NCBI GenBank assembly: GCA_902776565.1
Contig: CACYQN010000003.1
Span: 1-64,000, forward strand
DNA: 64,000 nt
Direction: 5' to 3'
DNA from: an uncultured Bacteroidia bacterium
GTDB taxonomy: Bacteria > Bacteroidota > Bacteroidia > Bacteroidales > ML635J-15
The notes beneath the pieces are model-generated. The model had not been told where the DNA came from. It did not search any database and worked only from the letters and a program-made list of their open reading frames with translations. The position numbers and the translations under genes were made by a program. Positions 51,338 through 62,218 of this stretch are shown piece after piece; the first letter of the stretch is position 1, and every line of letters starts with the position of its first letter.

Positions 51338-52921
51338 ATGCAACCGATGCGCAAATTCACAGCTGGAGTACAATTGTTCGACGACATACGCGAACGAGGT
51401 TTAATATATGTTGACAAGACAGACCTTGTCTATCAGTTGACTCAGGAATCGAAGTTCGTATTTTTAAGTCGTCCGCGCAGGTTTGGCAAGACATTGCTGT
51501 GCTCAACGCTCAAATGCTATTTCGAGGGACGCAAGGAACTTTTCATAGGCTTGGCAATGGAAAAGTTGGAAACCGAATGGAAGAAATATCCTGTTTTCCA
51601 CTTCAACCTGAGTTTATGCAAGAACCAGTATAACTTGCAAGGAATCACAAAAGAACTTGAGCGACAACTAAGACCATACGAGGAAAAATATGGACGGGAC
51701 TTGAATGACGAAACTCCCGGAGCTCGATTTGCAAGTCTTATGGAAAGGGCATACAGGCAAACAGGACTAAAATGCGTTGTCATCCTCGACGAGTACGATG
51801 CTCCATTGCTTGATGTCCTCAACCAACCCGAAAAACTTGCCGAAGTGCGCCAAATCATGCAGGAATTCTACCAGCCCCTAAAAGCTTGCGAAGAGTTCGA
51901 ACATTTTGTTTTCATCACAGGCATAACAAAGTTCTCGCAACTATCCATATTTTCTACTCTTAACAACATCACCAACATTACAATGCTGCCACAATACTCG
52001 GCAATCTGCGGAATAACAGTTGATGAGGCATTGGATGTGTTCAAGCCCGACATTCAGGTGCTTGCCGAAAGGTATAAATGTTCTTACAATGAGATGGTTG
52101 ACAAGTTGAAGGCAAAATACGACGGTTATAATTTTTCAATGGATTCGCCAGATGTGTTTAATCCGTTTAGCTTGACAATGGCGTTGAAGAACAAGATGGT
52201 TGACTCATATTGGTTTGGAAGCGGAACGCCAACATATCTTTTCGAGCAGATGAAACGGTTTGGCACCAACATATTGTCGTTGGAGAAAAATATGGTATTA
52301 GCATCAGACTTTGATGCACCAACCGAAAATATGACTACTGCGCTTCCACTGCTCTACCAGTCCGGATACCTGACTATAAAGGACTACGATTTCGATACGA
52401 ATCAGTATTTGCTAGGCTTCCCTAATGCAGAAGTCCGTGTAGGTTTTATGCAAAACCTGTTGCCTGTAATTGTCGAAGATGCTAACGTAATGCTAGCAAA
52501 CAACACCATAGCAGACATATATAAATCCCTAAAGAAAAACGACATCAACGGTATGATGCAGTACCTGAAGTCGTATATTGCTTCGATACCGTATCTTGAA
52601 CACGGAAGGCACGAACTTGGCAATCTAACAACTTTCGAGGCATTCTACGAAACGATAATGTATGTAATCTTCTCGATGATGAGCAATTATGTATATACGC
52701 AGGTGAAGTCGGCAAACGGTCGCTCCGATGTGGTAATGTTCGTTGGCGATACTGCATACGTTTTCGAACTGAAGATAAACGGCACCGCCCGCGAAGCCCT
52801 CGACCAAATCAACAGCAATGGCTATATGGTGCCATACGAAGCAGGAAACAGGAAGGTTGTGAAAGTTGGTGTGGCATTTTCAAAGGAAGAGAAGAACATA
52901 ACCGAATGGATTGTTGAATAA
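51338..52921 (+). CDS. AAA-ATPase-like protein with C-terminal PD-(D/E)XK fold (DUF1703 type)
   Basis: 527 aa. N-terminal 'GVQLFDDIRERGLIYVDKT' and the P-loop 'RPRRFGKTLLCS' followed by Walker B 'CVVILDEYDAPLLDV' define the AAA-ATPase-like (PF09820-type) family. The C-terminus has 'GRSDVVMFVGDTAYVFELK', a PD-(D/E)XK nuclease-like motif (D...ExK). These proteins are numerous in Bacteroidetes and their role is unknown; a defence or mobile-element origin is often assumed. GC-richer than the neighbouring cluster. Confidence 0.85.
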   Translation: MQPMRKFTAGVQLFDDIRERGLIYVDKTDLVYQLTQESKFVFLSRPRRFGKTLLCSTLKCYFEGRKELFIGLAMEKLETEWKKYPVFHFNLSLCKNQYNLQGITKELERQLRPYEEKYGRDLNDETPGARFASLMERAYRQTGLKCVVILDEYDAPLLDVLNQPEKLAEVRQIMQEFYQPLKACEEFEHFVFITGITKFSQLSIFSTLNNITNITMLPQYSAICGITVDEALDVFKPDIQVLAERYKCSYNEMVDKLKAKYDGYNFSMDSPDVFNPFSLTMALKNKMVDSYWFGSGTPTYLFEQMKRFGTNILSLEKNMVLASDFDAPTENMTTALPLLYQSGYLTIKDYDFDTNQYLLGFPNAEVRVGFMQNLLPVIVEDANVMLANNTIADIYKSLKKNDINGMMQYLKSYIASIPYLEHGRHELGNLTTFEAFYETIMYVIFSMMSNYVYTQVKSANGRSDVVMFVGDTAYVFELKINGTAREALDQINSNGYMVPYEAGNRKVVKVGVAFSKEEKNITEWIVE

Positions 52922-52984
52922 GAACTCCTCGATACAAGGGCGGTTGCATTCCAACTCCACTTTTTTGCAATTTTTGAAACCAAC

Positions 52985-53012
52985 AAAAAAAGGCGGACCG
53001 AAATCCGCCTTT
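52985..53012 (-). terminator. Terminator for the giant T9SS protease
   Basis: 9-bp stem AAAGGCGGA / TCCGCCTTT (52989-52997 and 53004-53012). On the minus strand it is followed by T7. It may also end the convergent plus-strand gene. Confidence 0.85.
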
Positions 53013-53032
53013 AATATTTAATCCGAACGGGA

Positions 53033-56000
53033 TTACTCTTTGGTAAACTTGATGTTGTGAACTTCGCTGTCGGTTGTAATCCTAAGGATATACACACCAG
53101 ATACGAGGTTGCTTACATCAACGGTGTGAACCGATTCATTGTCAACCGAAACAGTCTCAAAGGTCATTTCCCTACCGCTCAAGTCAACAACTATGTAAGA
53201 GATTGCACCTTCGTAGCCAGTTACAGTGAATGTTGCCATATCGCGTACTGGGTTAGGATAAAGCTGAATTTCCATTGCTGACATTTCGTCAACAGAAGTG
53301 CAAGTTTCCACAGTTACCGTTATTGTGTCGGTAGTTTCACATTCGCCGTTGCTAACCGTTACCCAAACAAGATATTCGCCTGCGTAAGGATAAGTCTGGG
53401 CGTAAGTGTTGCCTTCTGTTTCGCCAAACCACAATACTTCGTCTTCAGTGTCAACACTCAAAACAATTTCTTCGTTTACACAAACAGAAGTGTCGCTGAT
53501 GGCAAATGTAGGAGCTGCCAATATTGAAACAGCAATAGTGTCGGATGCTTCACAGCCATATTCGTTGAATACCGTTACCGAATATTCGCCAGCTGCCGAA
53601 ACCATTATCGACTGAGTTGTTTCTCCTGTGCTCCAGTTATACCAGTTATAACCATCACCTGCATTTATTTCTGCCTCCGAATTTTCGCAGACATCAATGT
53701 CGGCACCAAGAGAAATTTCAGGAACTGGAGCCATTGTCATTTCAAAAGCAGCAGTTGCCGAACATCCGTGCTCGTCGGTTATGGTAAGAGTATATACACC
53801 TGCTTCAGTAACTACTGTTGTGCTTTCTGTAGAACCATTGCTCCATTCGTATGAAATATTAGCATCATTCCATACTGTTATTTCGCTTGATGAACCTTCG
53901 CAAATTATCGATTGTTGTTGTTCTGGTACAATTACAGTCGGGTTAGCATAAACGCGTATTACAGCAGTTTCAACATCGGTTCCATCCAAGTTCGAAACAA
54001 TAAGCGTTACGGTGTAGGTACCCGGTTCGTTGAAGGTATATACAGGGTTCTGTTCCGAAGAAGTGCTTTCGCCGAAGTACCAAGTCCAAGTCTGTGGGAA
54101 GTTGGTACTGTTGTCGGTGAAATTGACTGTAAGAGGTGCGCAGCCAGATTCTACACTAGGAGTAAATGCTGCAATAGGAGGAGTATTCAGCGAGTTGACA
54201 TCAACAGCACCATTTACTGCACATCCGTTGTTATCGGTTACCACTACAGTATAGTGACCATTTGTAAGACCAGTAATCTGTGCTGTGGTTTCGTTGTTGT
54301 TCCAGAGGATTGCATAAGGTTCAGTACCGCCAGATATTTCAACCGATGCAGTACCGTCAGCAACGCCGTGACCTGATTCTGGAGTTGACGACATTGCAAG
54401 CACTGGCAGTTCGTAATGGTTAACAGTTACGACATCGCTTGCAGTACATCCGTTGTTGTCGGCAACGACTACGGTATAGTCGCCTGCTTCGGTTGCGGTG
54501 AACGACTGCGAGCCAGCAACGCCGTTCCAAGTGTAGGAAACGAAGCCTGCTGTTGCATTGAGTGTTGCTTCAACATTAGCACAAACCGTAACATCGTTAC
54601 CAAGGCTTACCGTAGGTGCTGCATTTACCATAAGTTCAGCGTGGAAGGTATTTGCACAGCCTGTAGCGACATTTTCTACTACGAGGGTATATGTACCAGC
54701 ATTAGCCAAGGTTGCACCAGAAATCACAGGAGAAGCCTCTGTAGAAGCAAATCCGTCAGGACCGTTCCACGAGTAATTCAATGTTTCTGCACTTGAAGCG
54801 CTGAATGTTACATCACCGCCTTCGCAAACAGGACTGTTGCTTGAAATTTCAACTATTGGATTAGCATTTACAAATACTGAGATTGAGCCACTTGCTTCAC
54901 ATCCGTTTGCAGCCACAAATGCGACAGTATATATACCATCATTATCAGCAGTTGCATTCGGTATTGAAATAGTGTTTGTCGAAGCTGAGAATCCGTTTGG
55001 TCCTGTCCACGAGTATGTTCCCGATGTACTGGAATTTGCGACAAGTGCTATTGTTGCGCCTTCGCAATATGCGGAAGCACCATCAATCGAGATAGTTGGA
55101 ATATCAGCATCTGCGGTTATTGTAATCGATGCTTCGGCAGTACAATTGTTTTCGTTGGTCACGACTACCGTATAGTTGTCTGCTGTGGTAACAGTGTATT
55201 CAGCCTCGCCAGCAACGCCGTTCCACGAATAAGAAACACCGCCGTTAGCAACAAGCTGTATTGACGAAGTTGTACAAGTCAGTACTGTAGTACCGCTGTT
55301 GTTTGTAATGGAAGCAACAGGATTTGCATTTACTACGACATCCGTTGAAGCGACTGCCAAGCATCCATTTGCTGTAGTAACGGTTACCGAGTATGTTCCA
55401 GCGTGGTTTGCCGTAGCATTTGCGCGTGTCGGATTCTGCAATGTGCTGTTGTAGCCCATCGGACCAGTCCACTGGTATTCGCCAGCAATGTCGCTTTCAA
55501 CCGAAAGTTCAATGGTTTCGCCAGCGCAATATGCACCAGAGTTGGTTGCAATTGCTGTTGGAACAGCATTTACAACTACGCAGTTTGTAATCTGCTTGGT
55601 ATCGCTTCCGTCCTGATTTGTAACTGTGAGAGAAACGGTGTAGTTTCCTGCGGATGCGTAAGTGTGAGTTGGGTTCTGTACATTTGATGTCTGACCGTCA
55701 CCGAAGTTCCAAGCCCACTGCGTAGGAGTATTTGTAGAAAGGTCGGTAAATGCGACTTCTGCGCCAAGGCATATTGCCACATTCTCGGCATTGTTAACCA
55801 AGAAATCGGCAACAGGCGGAGTGTCCATTGTTGCAACATTTACGATTGCCGTAGAAACACATCCGTTTCCATCGGTTACGGTAACGCTGTAGTTGCCACC
55901 AGCAAGACCGCTGATTGTCGCAGTGTTGCCATTGTTGGACCAATGATAAGAGAACGGAGCCGTACCTGTCGGTGTTACAGTTGCCGTACCGTCTGCCACA

Positions 56001-59000
56001 TTATGACCAGTTTCTGCAGTAGAAGTCATTGCAAGAGTTGTCTGCGGATAGTTTGCAACCGAAATATTATCGGTAGCAGAACATTCGTTTGCATTGTAAA
56101 CGGTAACATAGTAGTCGCCAGCAGCAGCAGAGATAGTCTGCGTTACTGCGCCGGTTGACCAGTGGTATGTAAGGCCAGCACCTGCATCGAGAGTTGTTGT
56201 TTCTCCTGTACATACGGTCTGGTTTGCACCGAGTTCAACAGTCGGATTTGCATTTACGACAACAGTTGTGCTTGCTTCGGCAGCACATCCGCCAGCATTT
56301 ATGACTGACAAGGTGTAAACACCAGCATCAGCAAGGGTTGCATTTTCGATAGTCGGGTTTTGTGTGTTGGATATGAATCCGTTAGGACCATGCCAAACAT
56401 AAGTACCAGTTGCTGTTGTTTGCAACGAAATTGTCTGACCTTCGCAATATGCACCAGTGTTAGATGCGTTGGCGATAGGATTTGCGATTACGGTAACATC
56501 TGTTGTTGCATTTGCAGTACATCCGTTAGCATTTGTAACGACAACCGTATATGTTCCGCCATTTGCTGGGGTTGCATTTGCAATTTCTGGATTTTGTACA
56601 TTTGATGTAAATCCGTTAGGACCGTTCCAAGCAAATGAAGTAGCATCTGCCGAAACCGACGACAATACTATTGTCTGGTCGGCACAATATCCACCCGTAT
56701 TAGATGCTGTTACTGTCGGTGAAGCATTTACTACGACAACCGTTGTTGCTTCTGCCGTACAAGAATTTGCATTGGAAACAACAAGTGTGTATGTACCAGC
56801 ATTTGCATCGGTTGCATTTGCAATGGTCGGATTCTGCAAGGTTGACGAGAATCCGTTAGGACCGCTCCATGCGTAAGTTCCTGTTGCGGTGGTCTGCAAT
56901 GCTATTGTCTGACCTTCGCAGTAAGCACCTGTGTTCGATGCATTTGCTGTAGGATTAGCATTTACGGTAACAACCGTGCTTGCCTGTGCCGAGCAATTGT
57001 TTGCATTTGTTGCAACTACGGTGTACGAACCGCCGTTATTTGTTACAGCATTTGCAATTGTCGGGTTCTGCTGTGCAGAAGCATATCCGTTAGGACCGCT
57101 CCAAGCAAACGAAGTAGCATCAGACGAAACTGCCGACAATGCTATTGTCTGACCAGCGCAGTATGCACCAGTATTAGAAGCAGTTACTACAGGATTGGCA
57201 TTAACATTAACGATAGTGCTTGCTTCAACCGAGCAACCTGTTGTAGGATTGGTAAGTGTTACATTATAGGTGCCAGCATTTGCAGTTGTTGAGTTTGCGA
57301 TAGTCGGGTTAGCAACATTGGCTGTATATCCGTTAGGACCGCTCCAAGCATAAGCAGTACCGCCAGTACCATTTGCAGAGAGTGTGATGGTTGAGCCTTC
57401 GCAATAAGGACCATTGTTGGATGCGTTAAGCGTTGGAAGTGCATTTACTGCTACAACCGTACCAGCCGAAACAGAGCAACCTGTTGTAGTGTTGGTAAGT
57501 GTAGCGGTGTAAGTACCCGCATTATCGCCATTAGCATTTGTGATAGTCGGGTTCTGGAGGTTGGATGTGAATCCATTAGGACCGCTCCACGAATAAGCAG
57601 TACCGCCGTTGCCGTTCGCTGAGAGTGCTATTGTTGCACCTTCGCAGTATGGACCGCCATTCGAGACATTCAATGTTGGATTAGCGTTTACGGTAAGGCT
57701 TACCGAAGCGGTTGCCACACACGAAGTAGCACTTGTAACTGTGATGGTGTATGTACCGGAATTGTTTGCGGTAGCATTTGCTATCGAAATATTCTGAGTT
57801 GATGCAGTGTAGCCGTTAGGACCACTCCACGAGTATGAAGTTGCACCCGAAACGGTTGCATTGATTTGTGCTGTTTCGCCAGCGCAATAAGCCTGCGGGG
57901 TTGCAATCGAAACTGTTGGATTAGCATTTACTGTAATGTAATTGGTCTTAGTTTCGGTATCTTCGCCAAAATCGTTGGTTGCAACCAAAGTTACCGTATA
58001 TGTACCTGCTGTTGCGTAGGCGTGAGTAGGATTCTGGTCGGTAGATGTTGCACCGTCACCAAAGTTCCAAGCCCATGATGTAGGATTATTTGCACTCTGG
58101 TCGGTGAATGTTACAGTAGCACCAGCACAAACGCTTGTAGCATCGGCGGTAAATTCAGCCTCCGGTGCTACTGCCATGTAGATACCCTTTACAACAATGT
58201 CGTCGATATAAGCAACAGCGGTATTCTGAATATTCTGGGAAATACCTGTGTTTGACCTCATTATCCACCTTAGATAAACCGTTGCCTGATTATTACAAGC
58301 TGCAGGAAGAGATATTTCATTAAGGACACCCGTCGTCCAATTTCTTGCAACCGTAACATTTGTTCCAGAAACATCTGTCCATGTAGAACCATTTAAACTG
58401 TACTGTACCTTGAAATCTCTCGGCGACCTATTTGAAGCGCCACTCTGTTTTGATGAGAATTTAATGTCTTCGTACCCAGAAGTAGTAAAGTTTACTGTCC
58501 AATATTTAGAACCACTACCATTTGCCCAGTTTGTAGCACTTGCGCATCTTGTTGTCGCACCATTGTTTGTATATGTTGGGGTTGCAACGCCACCACCGAC
58601 AGACAATGTCTTTGTGAGGTTAGCATTAATACCTGCATCGGCTGTTGCATCGGCGCTATTTGTCGGGAAGTTCCATTCTACGATAACTTCTGCAGCGCGA
58701 GTTACGGTAATGTATCCAGTCTTTGTTTCTGTGTCGGTTCCCTGAGCATTTGTAGCAGTAAGACTTACCGAGTATGTACCAGGAGTATTGTAAACTACAC
58801 TTGGATTCTGCTGTGTACTTGTAGCAGGTGTACCGCCATCGAAAGTCCAAGCCCACGATGTTGGCATCATTGTAGATTGGTCGGTGAAATTAACCGTTGC
58901 ACCAGCTTCCACTGTGGTATTGTCGGCTGTAAACTCAGCATCCGGTTCAGAGTATTCACTCGAAATTAGGATGTCGTCAATCAGTAATGCAAATTTATCA

Positions 59001-62000
59001 TTCGACACACATTGTATTGCTACATAAACCGTCTGTCCATCGTAGGCCGACAGGTCGTAAGTATATTGTGTCCATTCGGTTGGAGGCTCAATATAATTTC
59101 CAGCACTAATTTTTGTAAAACTTGAAGGAGTATTGTTTGTAGTAGAAACTAATACTTTAAATCTTTCAATATAAGTACTAGAAGCCGACTTAGCCCAGAA
59201 CGAGAATGACGAGTTATTACCCAAGGTAACAGCTGTTGACATCAGCCAGTCGTTGTTCGTATCGCTAGTTGTGTTGCTATTTCCATCAGTAGCAGCAAAA
59301 CAAGCACCGCAACGGCTTCCTCCGTGAGCTGCCCACGCACTACCTAGTGCTGGTTCTGTTGCCGAAGCATTAAAAGCAATGAACGAACCTGTGTAACCTG
59401 AATTTTCAAAATTAACACCTTGTATTCCGTATGTAAACAAGCCGTCACCATCATAAGTTGTCCACGGGTCGAAGTTATCGATCTGGAAATTTGCACAAGC
59501 CTCGAAGTCGAGCGAGAATGCAGTGGTTGAGTTCGGGTCGTAAACTTCGATGTAACCAGCGATAGTCTTGGTGTTGCTACCGTTTGCATTTGTAACTGTC
59601 AAAGAAACTTGATAGCTACCAGCTGCAGAATATGTAACTACAGGATTTTCATCAGTACTTGTCGATGGCGTTCCTCCCTCGAAAGTCCACGAACGTGAAG
59701 TTACATTACCCGATGAAATATCAGCGAATGTTACACTTCCACCAATTCCCACCTGACGTGTGTCGGAAGTGAAATTGGCAGTAGGAGGCTGCGAACCATC
59801 GTAGCAAACAAACGGGAACATAGGATATTGGAAACTCGATTCATCCAATAGATATGCATAATCGTACCAATTGCCTTCAAAGTAAACATACGCAGTATTG
59901 TATTCTCCATCCGAATCATTGGTATATGTAGCAAGCGTATCACCTGATGCTGGAGTACCAGGACGGTCGAAACCTATTGCAAAACCATCGGCTGGAATAT
60001 CAATGACATTGTCGAATTCGATGTCGATGTAACCGACATTATTCATTGCGGTAACAACACTTGCCATAGGAATGCTCTTCGAAGCAATTACCTGATTTGG
60101 CACATCGCCAGAAAGATTCCACATATTGAACGTAACATTGCTATTGGTTGCATTCTTAGCGACAACAGGATAGAACCTAAAACCGCTTATGCGATTGTAC
60201 GGCGATATTGACGGAAACTTTTCTGCCCACGAAGTCATTTCGTAACCATTTGATCCTGCCATATAGCCATTGTCCAACCTATATATAGTAGGTGTACCGC
60301 CAAACTGCGAAACGGTATCACAGAACGAACCTGATGCACTTACAACATTGATGTATCCGTTCTTAGTAACAGAATTTGTTCCGTTGGCATTGGTTGCAGA
60401 AAGTGTAACATTGTACGAACCAGCAGTATTATAAGTAATTCCAGTCGGTTCTTGTGCTGTACTTGACGATGGAGTAGCTCCTGGGAACGACCATGAATAA
60501 GAAACCGGGTTGTTCATTGTATAGTTGTAGAAATCTACTGAACCACCTTCAAGGATAGTAGTGCTCGAAGCTGCAAAGTCTGGCTCAGGCGGCTGATTTG
60601 CAAACGGGTCGTAGCCAGGGCAGGTTGTTACATTTGAATTCGACGGGTCGAGCCACGGCTTAAGCTGGGTAGCATTTGTATTGCCATTCGACTGCCAGTG
60701 GTACGAAATTTTTCCATAGTAGTCGTATCCTGCAGTAGCAGTACAATAGGAAGAACCACCAGTAAGAGTACCCACAACAAAACCATTGCTGTCGAACAGA
60801 GGCGAACCCGACGAACCACCTTCGGTAACACCGAAACCGTTGGCATTCTGCCTCCATTGCAAACGCCAGTGGGCACCTGTTGCCGAACCGGTGTACGAAC
60901 CCGACTGAGAGGTTGTGTAAGTAGAAATTTTCTTAATGTCACCTGCCGGGTGGTGAATACCTACGCCGTTCGATGGAGCTGTAGTAGAACGGTTCCATCC
61001 ATTGTAGTAAGGTTCGTAGGCTGCCGTTGGCGTTGAATTGAGAAGCAGAAGCAAGAAGTCGGAACCACCGTCTATATCACCGCTTGCCTTCTTGGTACAG
61101 CCAGTAATGGAACGTGCCGACGAAGGTTCGCTTGTTATTGTAGTTCCGTTACCAGATGCCTGTGCAGCAGGTGCTTCGTACTTGAACTTGAAAATCCACT
61201 GGTTGAATTCGGCAGTAGTAGTATTGTCTTCGCCGCAATGGAAAGCTGTAAGGAAATACGGCGTACCATCGCTGTTGGTGTTGTTTATAAGCGAACCTGT
61301 ACATACGTACCAGCCTCCGCCCGATTTGAGGGTAATCTGAGCGACGCCACGCTTTTCGTCCTGCCAGTTGTCGCCAACAGGAGTACAGTTTATATCGACC
61401 TCGCACGACTCCGATTCCTGAACTCTAGTCGGTGTATCCTTATAAGGTTTTAGGTCGGCAAACTCGCGGTAGAAATAACCAACATCGAAGATGCGGAAAG
61501 TAGTCTTGTCGGTACTGCCTACCTTCTTGAATGCAGGTTCGTAGTACTCGATACAAACAACTTCACCTTGCACCTGTTCGATAGCGAAAGTTCTGTTTTC
61601 GAGATTATTTTCGCTTGTGAACGCACCGAGCACCTGCTTGCGGTTCTCATTGTAGAAGAACAACTTGCTGCCTTCGGCAAGATGGAAATCCTCGAACCCC
61701 AGGGTAAGAGCCTTTGCTCCCGGCACCCTAACCTTCAAAGTCCACAACCTTGCTCCCATAGGAAGGTCGGTCCAAGTACCTGCGTTCTGCATTGTTATGT
61801 CGGCATCAAGCGATACACCAACACGCAATGGCAAGTCCTTGCTTGCGTTCGCCATGTCCTCGGCAATTAATGGTTCAACATCGGGAGCCTTGAGACTAAT
61901 CTCGTCGTACTCCACATTTATAAAGGAAGCGGAACCTCCCTTTGCAGTACTGAAAGTCCACGGCTTTCCACCGTGCGATATTTGCGCATTAAGACCACTG

Positions 62001-62068
62001 CCAGAGCCTATCAGCAATAGCAACAAAGTCAGCACAAACATTGACTTGATGAATAAATTTCTGCTCAT
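53033..62068 (-). CDS. Giant T9SS-secreted trypsin-like serine protease with Ig/PKD/SprB-like repeats
   Basis: 3011 aa from ATG 62068. Signal peptide about 1-29; a pro-region; a trypsin/lysyl-endopeptidase-like domain (about 230-470) with the triad His277 ('LTAFHCG'), Asp337 ('GGSDFLLLL') and Ser420 ('GGSSGSPLFD'). Then PKD domains alternate with two jelly-roll (choice-of-anchor-like) domains (about 580-730 and 855-1035) and another near 1125-1290. From about 1370 on come many Ig-like repeats of about 75 residues ('CEGQTIAL', 'W.GPNGF'), SprB-type repeats ('GHNVADGTATV', 'GHGVADGTASV') and more PKDs. The last about 80 residues are a T9SS sorting domain ('LYPNPVRD'). The protein should be exported, cut and surface-attached; it could act as adhesin and protease. 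All frames are open, with no sign of decay. Confidence 0.88.
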   Translation of the reverse strand: MSRNLFIKSMFVLTLLLLLIGSGSGLNAQISHGGKPWTFSTAKGGSASFINVEYDEISLKAPDVEPLIAEDMANASKDLPLRVGVSLDADITMQNAGTWTDLPMGARLWTLKVRVPGAKALTLGFEDFHLAEGSKLFFYNENRKQVLGAFTSENNLENRTFAIEQVQGEVVCIEYYEPAFKKVGSTDKTTFRIFDVGYFYREFADLKPYKDTPTRVQESESCEVDINCTPVGDNWQDEKRGVAQITLKSGGGWYVCTGSLINNTNSDGTPYFLTAFHCGEDNTTTAEFNQWIFKFKYEAPAAQASGNGTTITSEPSSARSITGCTKKASGDIDGGSDFLLLLLNSTPTAAYEPYYNGWNRSTTAPSNGVGIHHPAGDIKKISTYTTSQSGSYTGSATGAHWRLQWRQNANGFGVTEGGSSGSPLFDSNGFVVGTLTGGSSYCTATAGYDYYGKISYHWQSNGNTNATQLKPWLDPSNSNVTTCPGYDPFANQPPEPDFAASSTTILEGGSVDFYNYTMNNPVSYSWSFPGATPSSSTAQEPTGITYNTAGSYNVTLSATNANGTNSVTKNGYINVVSASGSFCDTVSQFGGTPTIYRLDNGYMAGSNGYEMTSWAEKFPSISPYNRISGFRFYPVVAKNATNSNVTFNMWNLSGDVPNQVIASKSIPMASVVTAMNNVGYIDIEFDNVIDIPADGFAIGFDRPGTPASGDTLATYTNDSDGEYNTAYVYFEGNWYDYAYLLDESSFQYPMFPFVCYDGSQPPTANFTSDTRQVGIGGSVTFADISSGNVTSRSWTFEGGTPSTSTDENPVVTYSAAGSYQVSLTVTNANGSNTKTIAGYIEVYDPNSTTAFSLDFEACANFQIDNFDPWTTYDGDGLFTYGIQGVNFENSGYTGSFIAFNASATEPALGSAWAAHGGSRCGACFAATDGNSNTTSDTNNDWLMSTAVTLGNNSSFSFWAKSASSTYIERFKVLVSTTNNTPSSFTKISAGNYIEPPTEWTQYTYDLSAYDGQTVYVAIQCVSNDKFALLIDDILISSEYSEPDAEFTADNTTVEAGATVNFTDQSTMMPTSWAWTFDGGTPATSTQQNPSVVYNTPGTYSVSLTATNAQGTDTETKTGYITVTRAAEVIVEWNFPTNSADATADAGINANLTKTLSVGGGVATPTYTNNGATTRCASATNWANGSGSKYWTVNFTTSGYEDIKFSSKQSGASNRSPRDFKVQYSLNGSTWTDVSGTNVTVARNWTTGVLNEISLPAACNNQATVYLRWIMRSNTGISQNIQNTAVAYIDDIVVKGIYMAVAPEAEFTADATSVCAGATVTFTDQSANNPTSWAWNFGDGATSTDQNPTHAYATAGTYTVTLVATNDFGEDTETKTNYITVNANPTVSIATPQAYCAGETAQINATVSGATSYSWSGPNGYTASTQNISIANATANNSGTYTITVTSATSCVATASVSLTVNANPTLNVSNGGPYCEGATIALSANGNGGTAYSWSGPNGFTSNLQNPTITNANGDNAGTYTATLTNTTTGCSVSAGTVVAVNALPTLNASNNGPYCEGSTITLSANGTGGTAYAWSGPNGYTANVANPTIANSTTANAGTYNVTLTNPTTGCSVEASTIVNVNANPVVTASNTGAYCAGQTIALSAVSSDATSFAWSGPNGYASAQQNPTIANAVTNNGGSYTVVATNANNCSAQASTVVTVNANPTANASNTGAYCEGQTIALQTTATGTYAWSGPNGFSSTLQNPTIANATDANAGTYTLVVSNANSCTAEATTVVVVNASPTVTASNTGGYCADQTIVLSSVSADATSFAWNGPNGFTSNVQNPEIANATPANGGTYTVVVTNANGCTANATTDVTVIANPIANASNTGAYCEGQTISLQTTATGTYVWHGPNGFISNTQNPTIENATLADAGVYTLSVINAGGCAAEASTTVVVNANPTVELGANQTVCTGETTTLDAGAGLTYHWSTGAVTQTISAAAGDYYVTVYNANECSATDNISVANYPQTTLAMTSTAETGHNVADGTATVTPTGTAPFSYHWSNNGNTATISGLAGGNYSVTVTDGNGCVSTAIVNVATMDTPPVADFLVNNAENVAICLGAEVAFTDLSTNTPTQWAWNFGDGQTSNVQNPTHTYASAGNYTVSLTVTNQDGSDTKQITNCVVVNAVPTAIATNSGAYCAGETIELSVESDIAGEYQWTGPMGYNSTLQNPTRANATANHAGTYSVTVTTANGCLAVASTDVVVNANPVASITNNSGTTVLTCTTSSIQLVANGGVSYSWNGVAGEAEYTVTTADNYTVVVTNENNCTAEASITITADADIPTISIDGASAYCEGATIALVANSSTSGTYSWTGPNGFSASTNTISIPNATADNDGIYTVAFVAANGCEASGSISVFVNANPIVEISSNSPVCEGGDVTFSASSAETLNYSWNGPDGFASTEASPVISGATLANAGTYTLVVENVATGCANTFHAELMVNAAPTVSLGNDVTVCANVEATLNATAGFVSYTWNGVAGSQSFTATEAGDYTVVVADNNGCTASDVVTVNHYELPVLAMSSTPESGHGVADGTASVEISGGTEPYAILWNNNETTAQITGLTNGHYTVVVTDNNGCAVNGAVDVNSLNTPPIAAFTPSVESGCAPLTVNFTDNSTNFPQTWTWYFGESTSSEQNPVYTFNEPGTYTVTLIVSNLDGTDVETAVIRVYANPTVIVPEQQQSIICEGSSSEITVWNDANISYEWSNGSTESTTVVTEAGVYTLTITDEHGCSATAAFEMTMAPVPEISLGADIDVCENSEAEINAGDGYNWYNWSTGETTQSIMVSAAGEYSVTVFNEYGCEASDTIAVSILAAPTFAISDTSVCVNEEIVLSVDTEDEVLWFGETEGNTYAQTYPYAGEYLVWVTVSNGECETTDTITVTVETCTSVDEMSAMEIQLYPNPVRDMATFTVTGYEGAISYIVVDLSGREMTFETVSVDNESVHTVDVSNLVSGVYILRITTDSEVHNIKFTKE
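56250..57215 (-). repeat. Two-domain super-repeat (A-B-A-B) in the giant protease gene
   Basis: Four consecutive Ig-like repeats of roughly 240 nt alternate in type: A units have 'SAVSSDATSFAWSGPNGY' or close variants, B units 'LQTTATGTY.W.GPNGF'. The A-B pair is duplicated, with similarity also at DNA level. Recombination here would change repeat number in frame. Confidence 0.7.
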
Positions 62069-62218
62069 AGTATAGAAACTAAAAGTTATTAACAAATTTT
62101 AACAAAATATGAGAGGGTAAAAATACAAAATTTTTAAATAGATACAATACCACTAGATTACATTATACAAAAATCACATTGATATAGATATGTAGCACTA
62201 TTAAATGTATTATTAATT

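Noticed and set aside
55000..57900. Regular repeats that at first sight look like a CRISPR or satellite array
   Set aside because: The period is about 220-240 nt and the sequence is coding; it encodes Ig-like domains of the giant surface protein.
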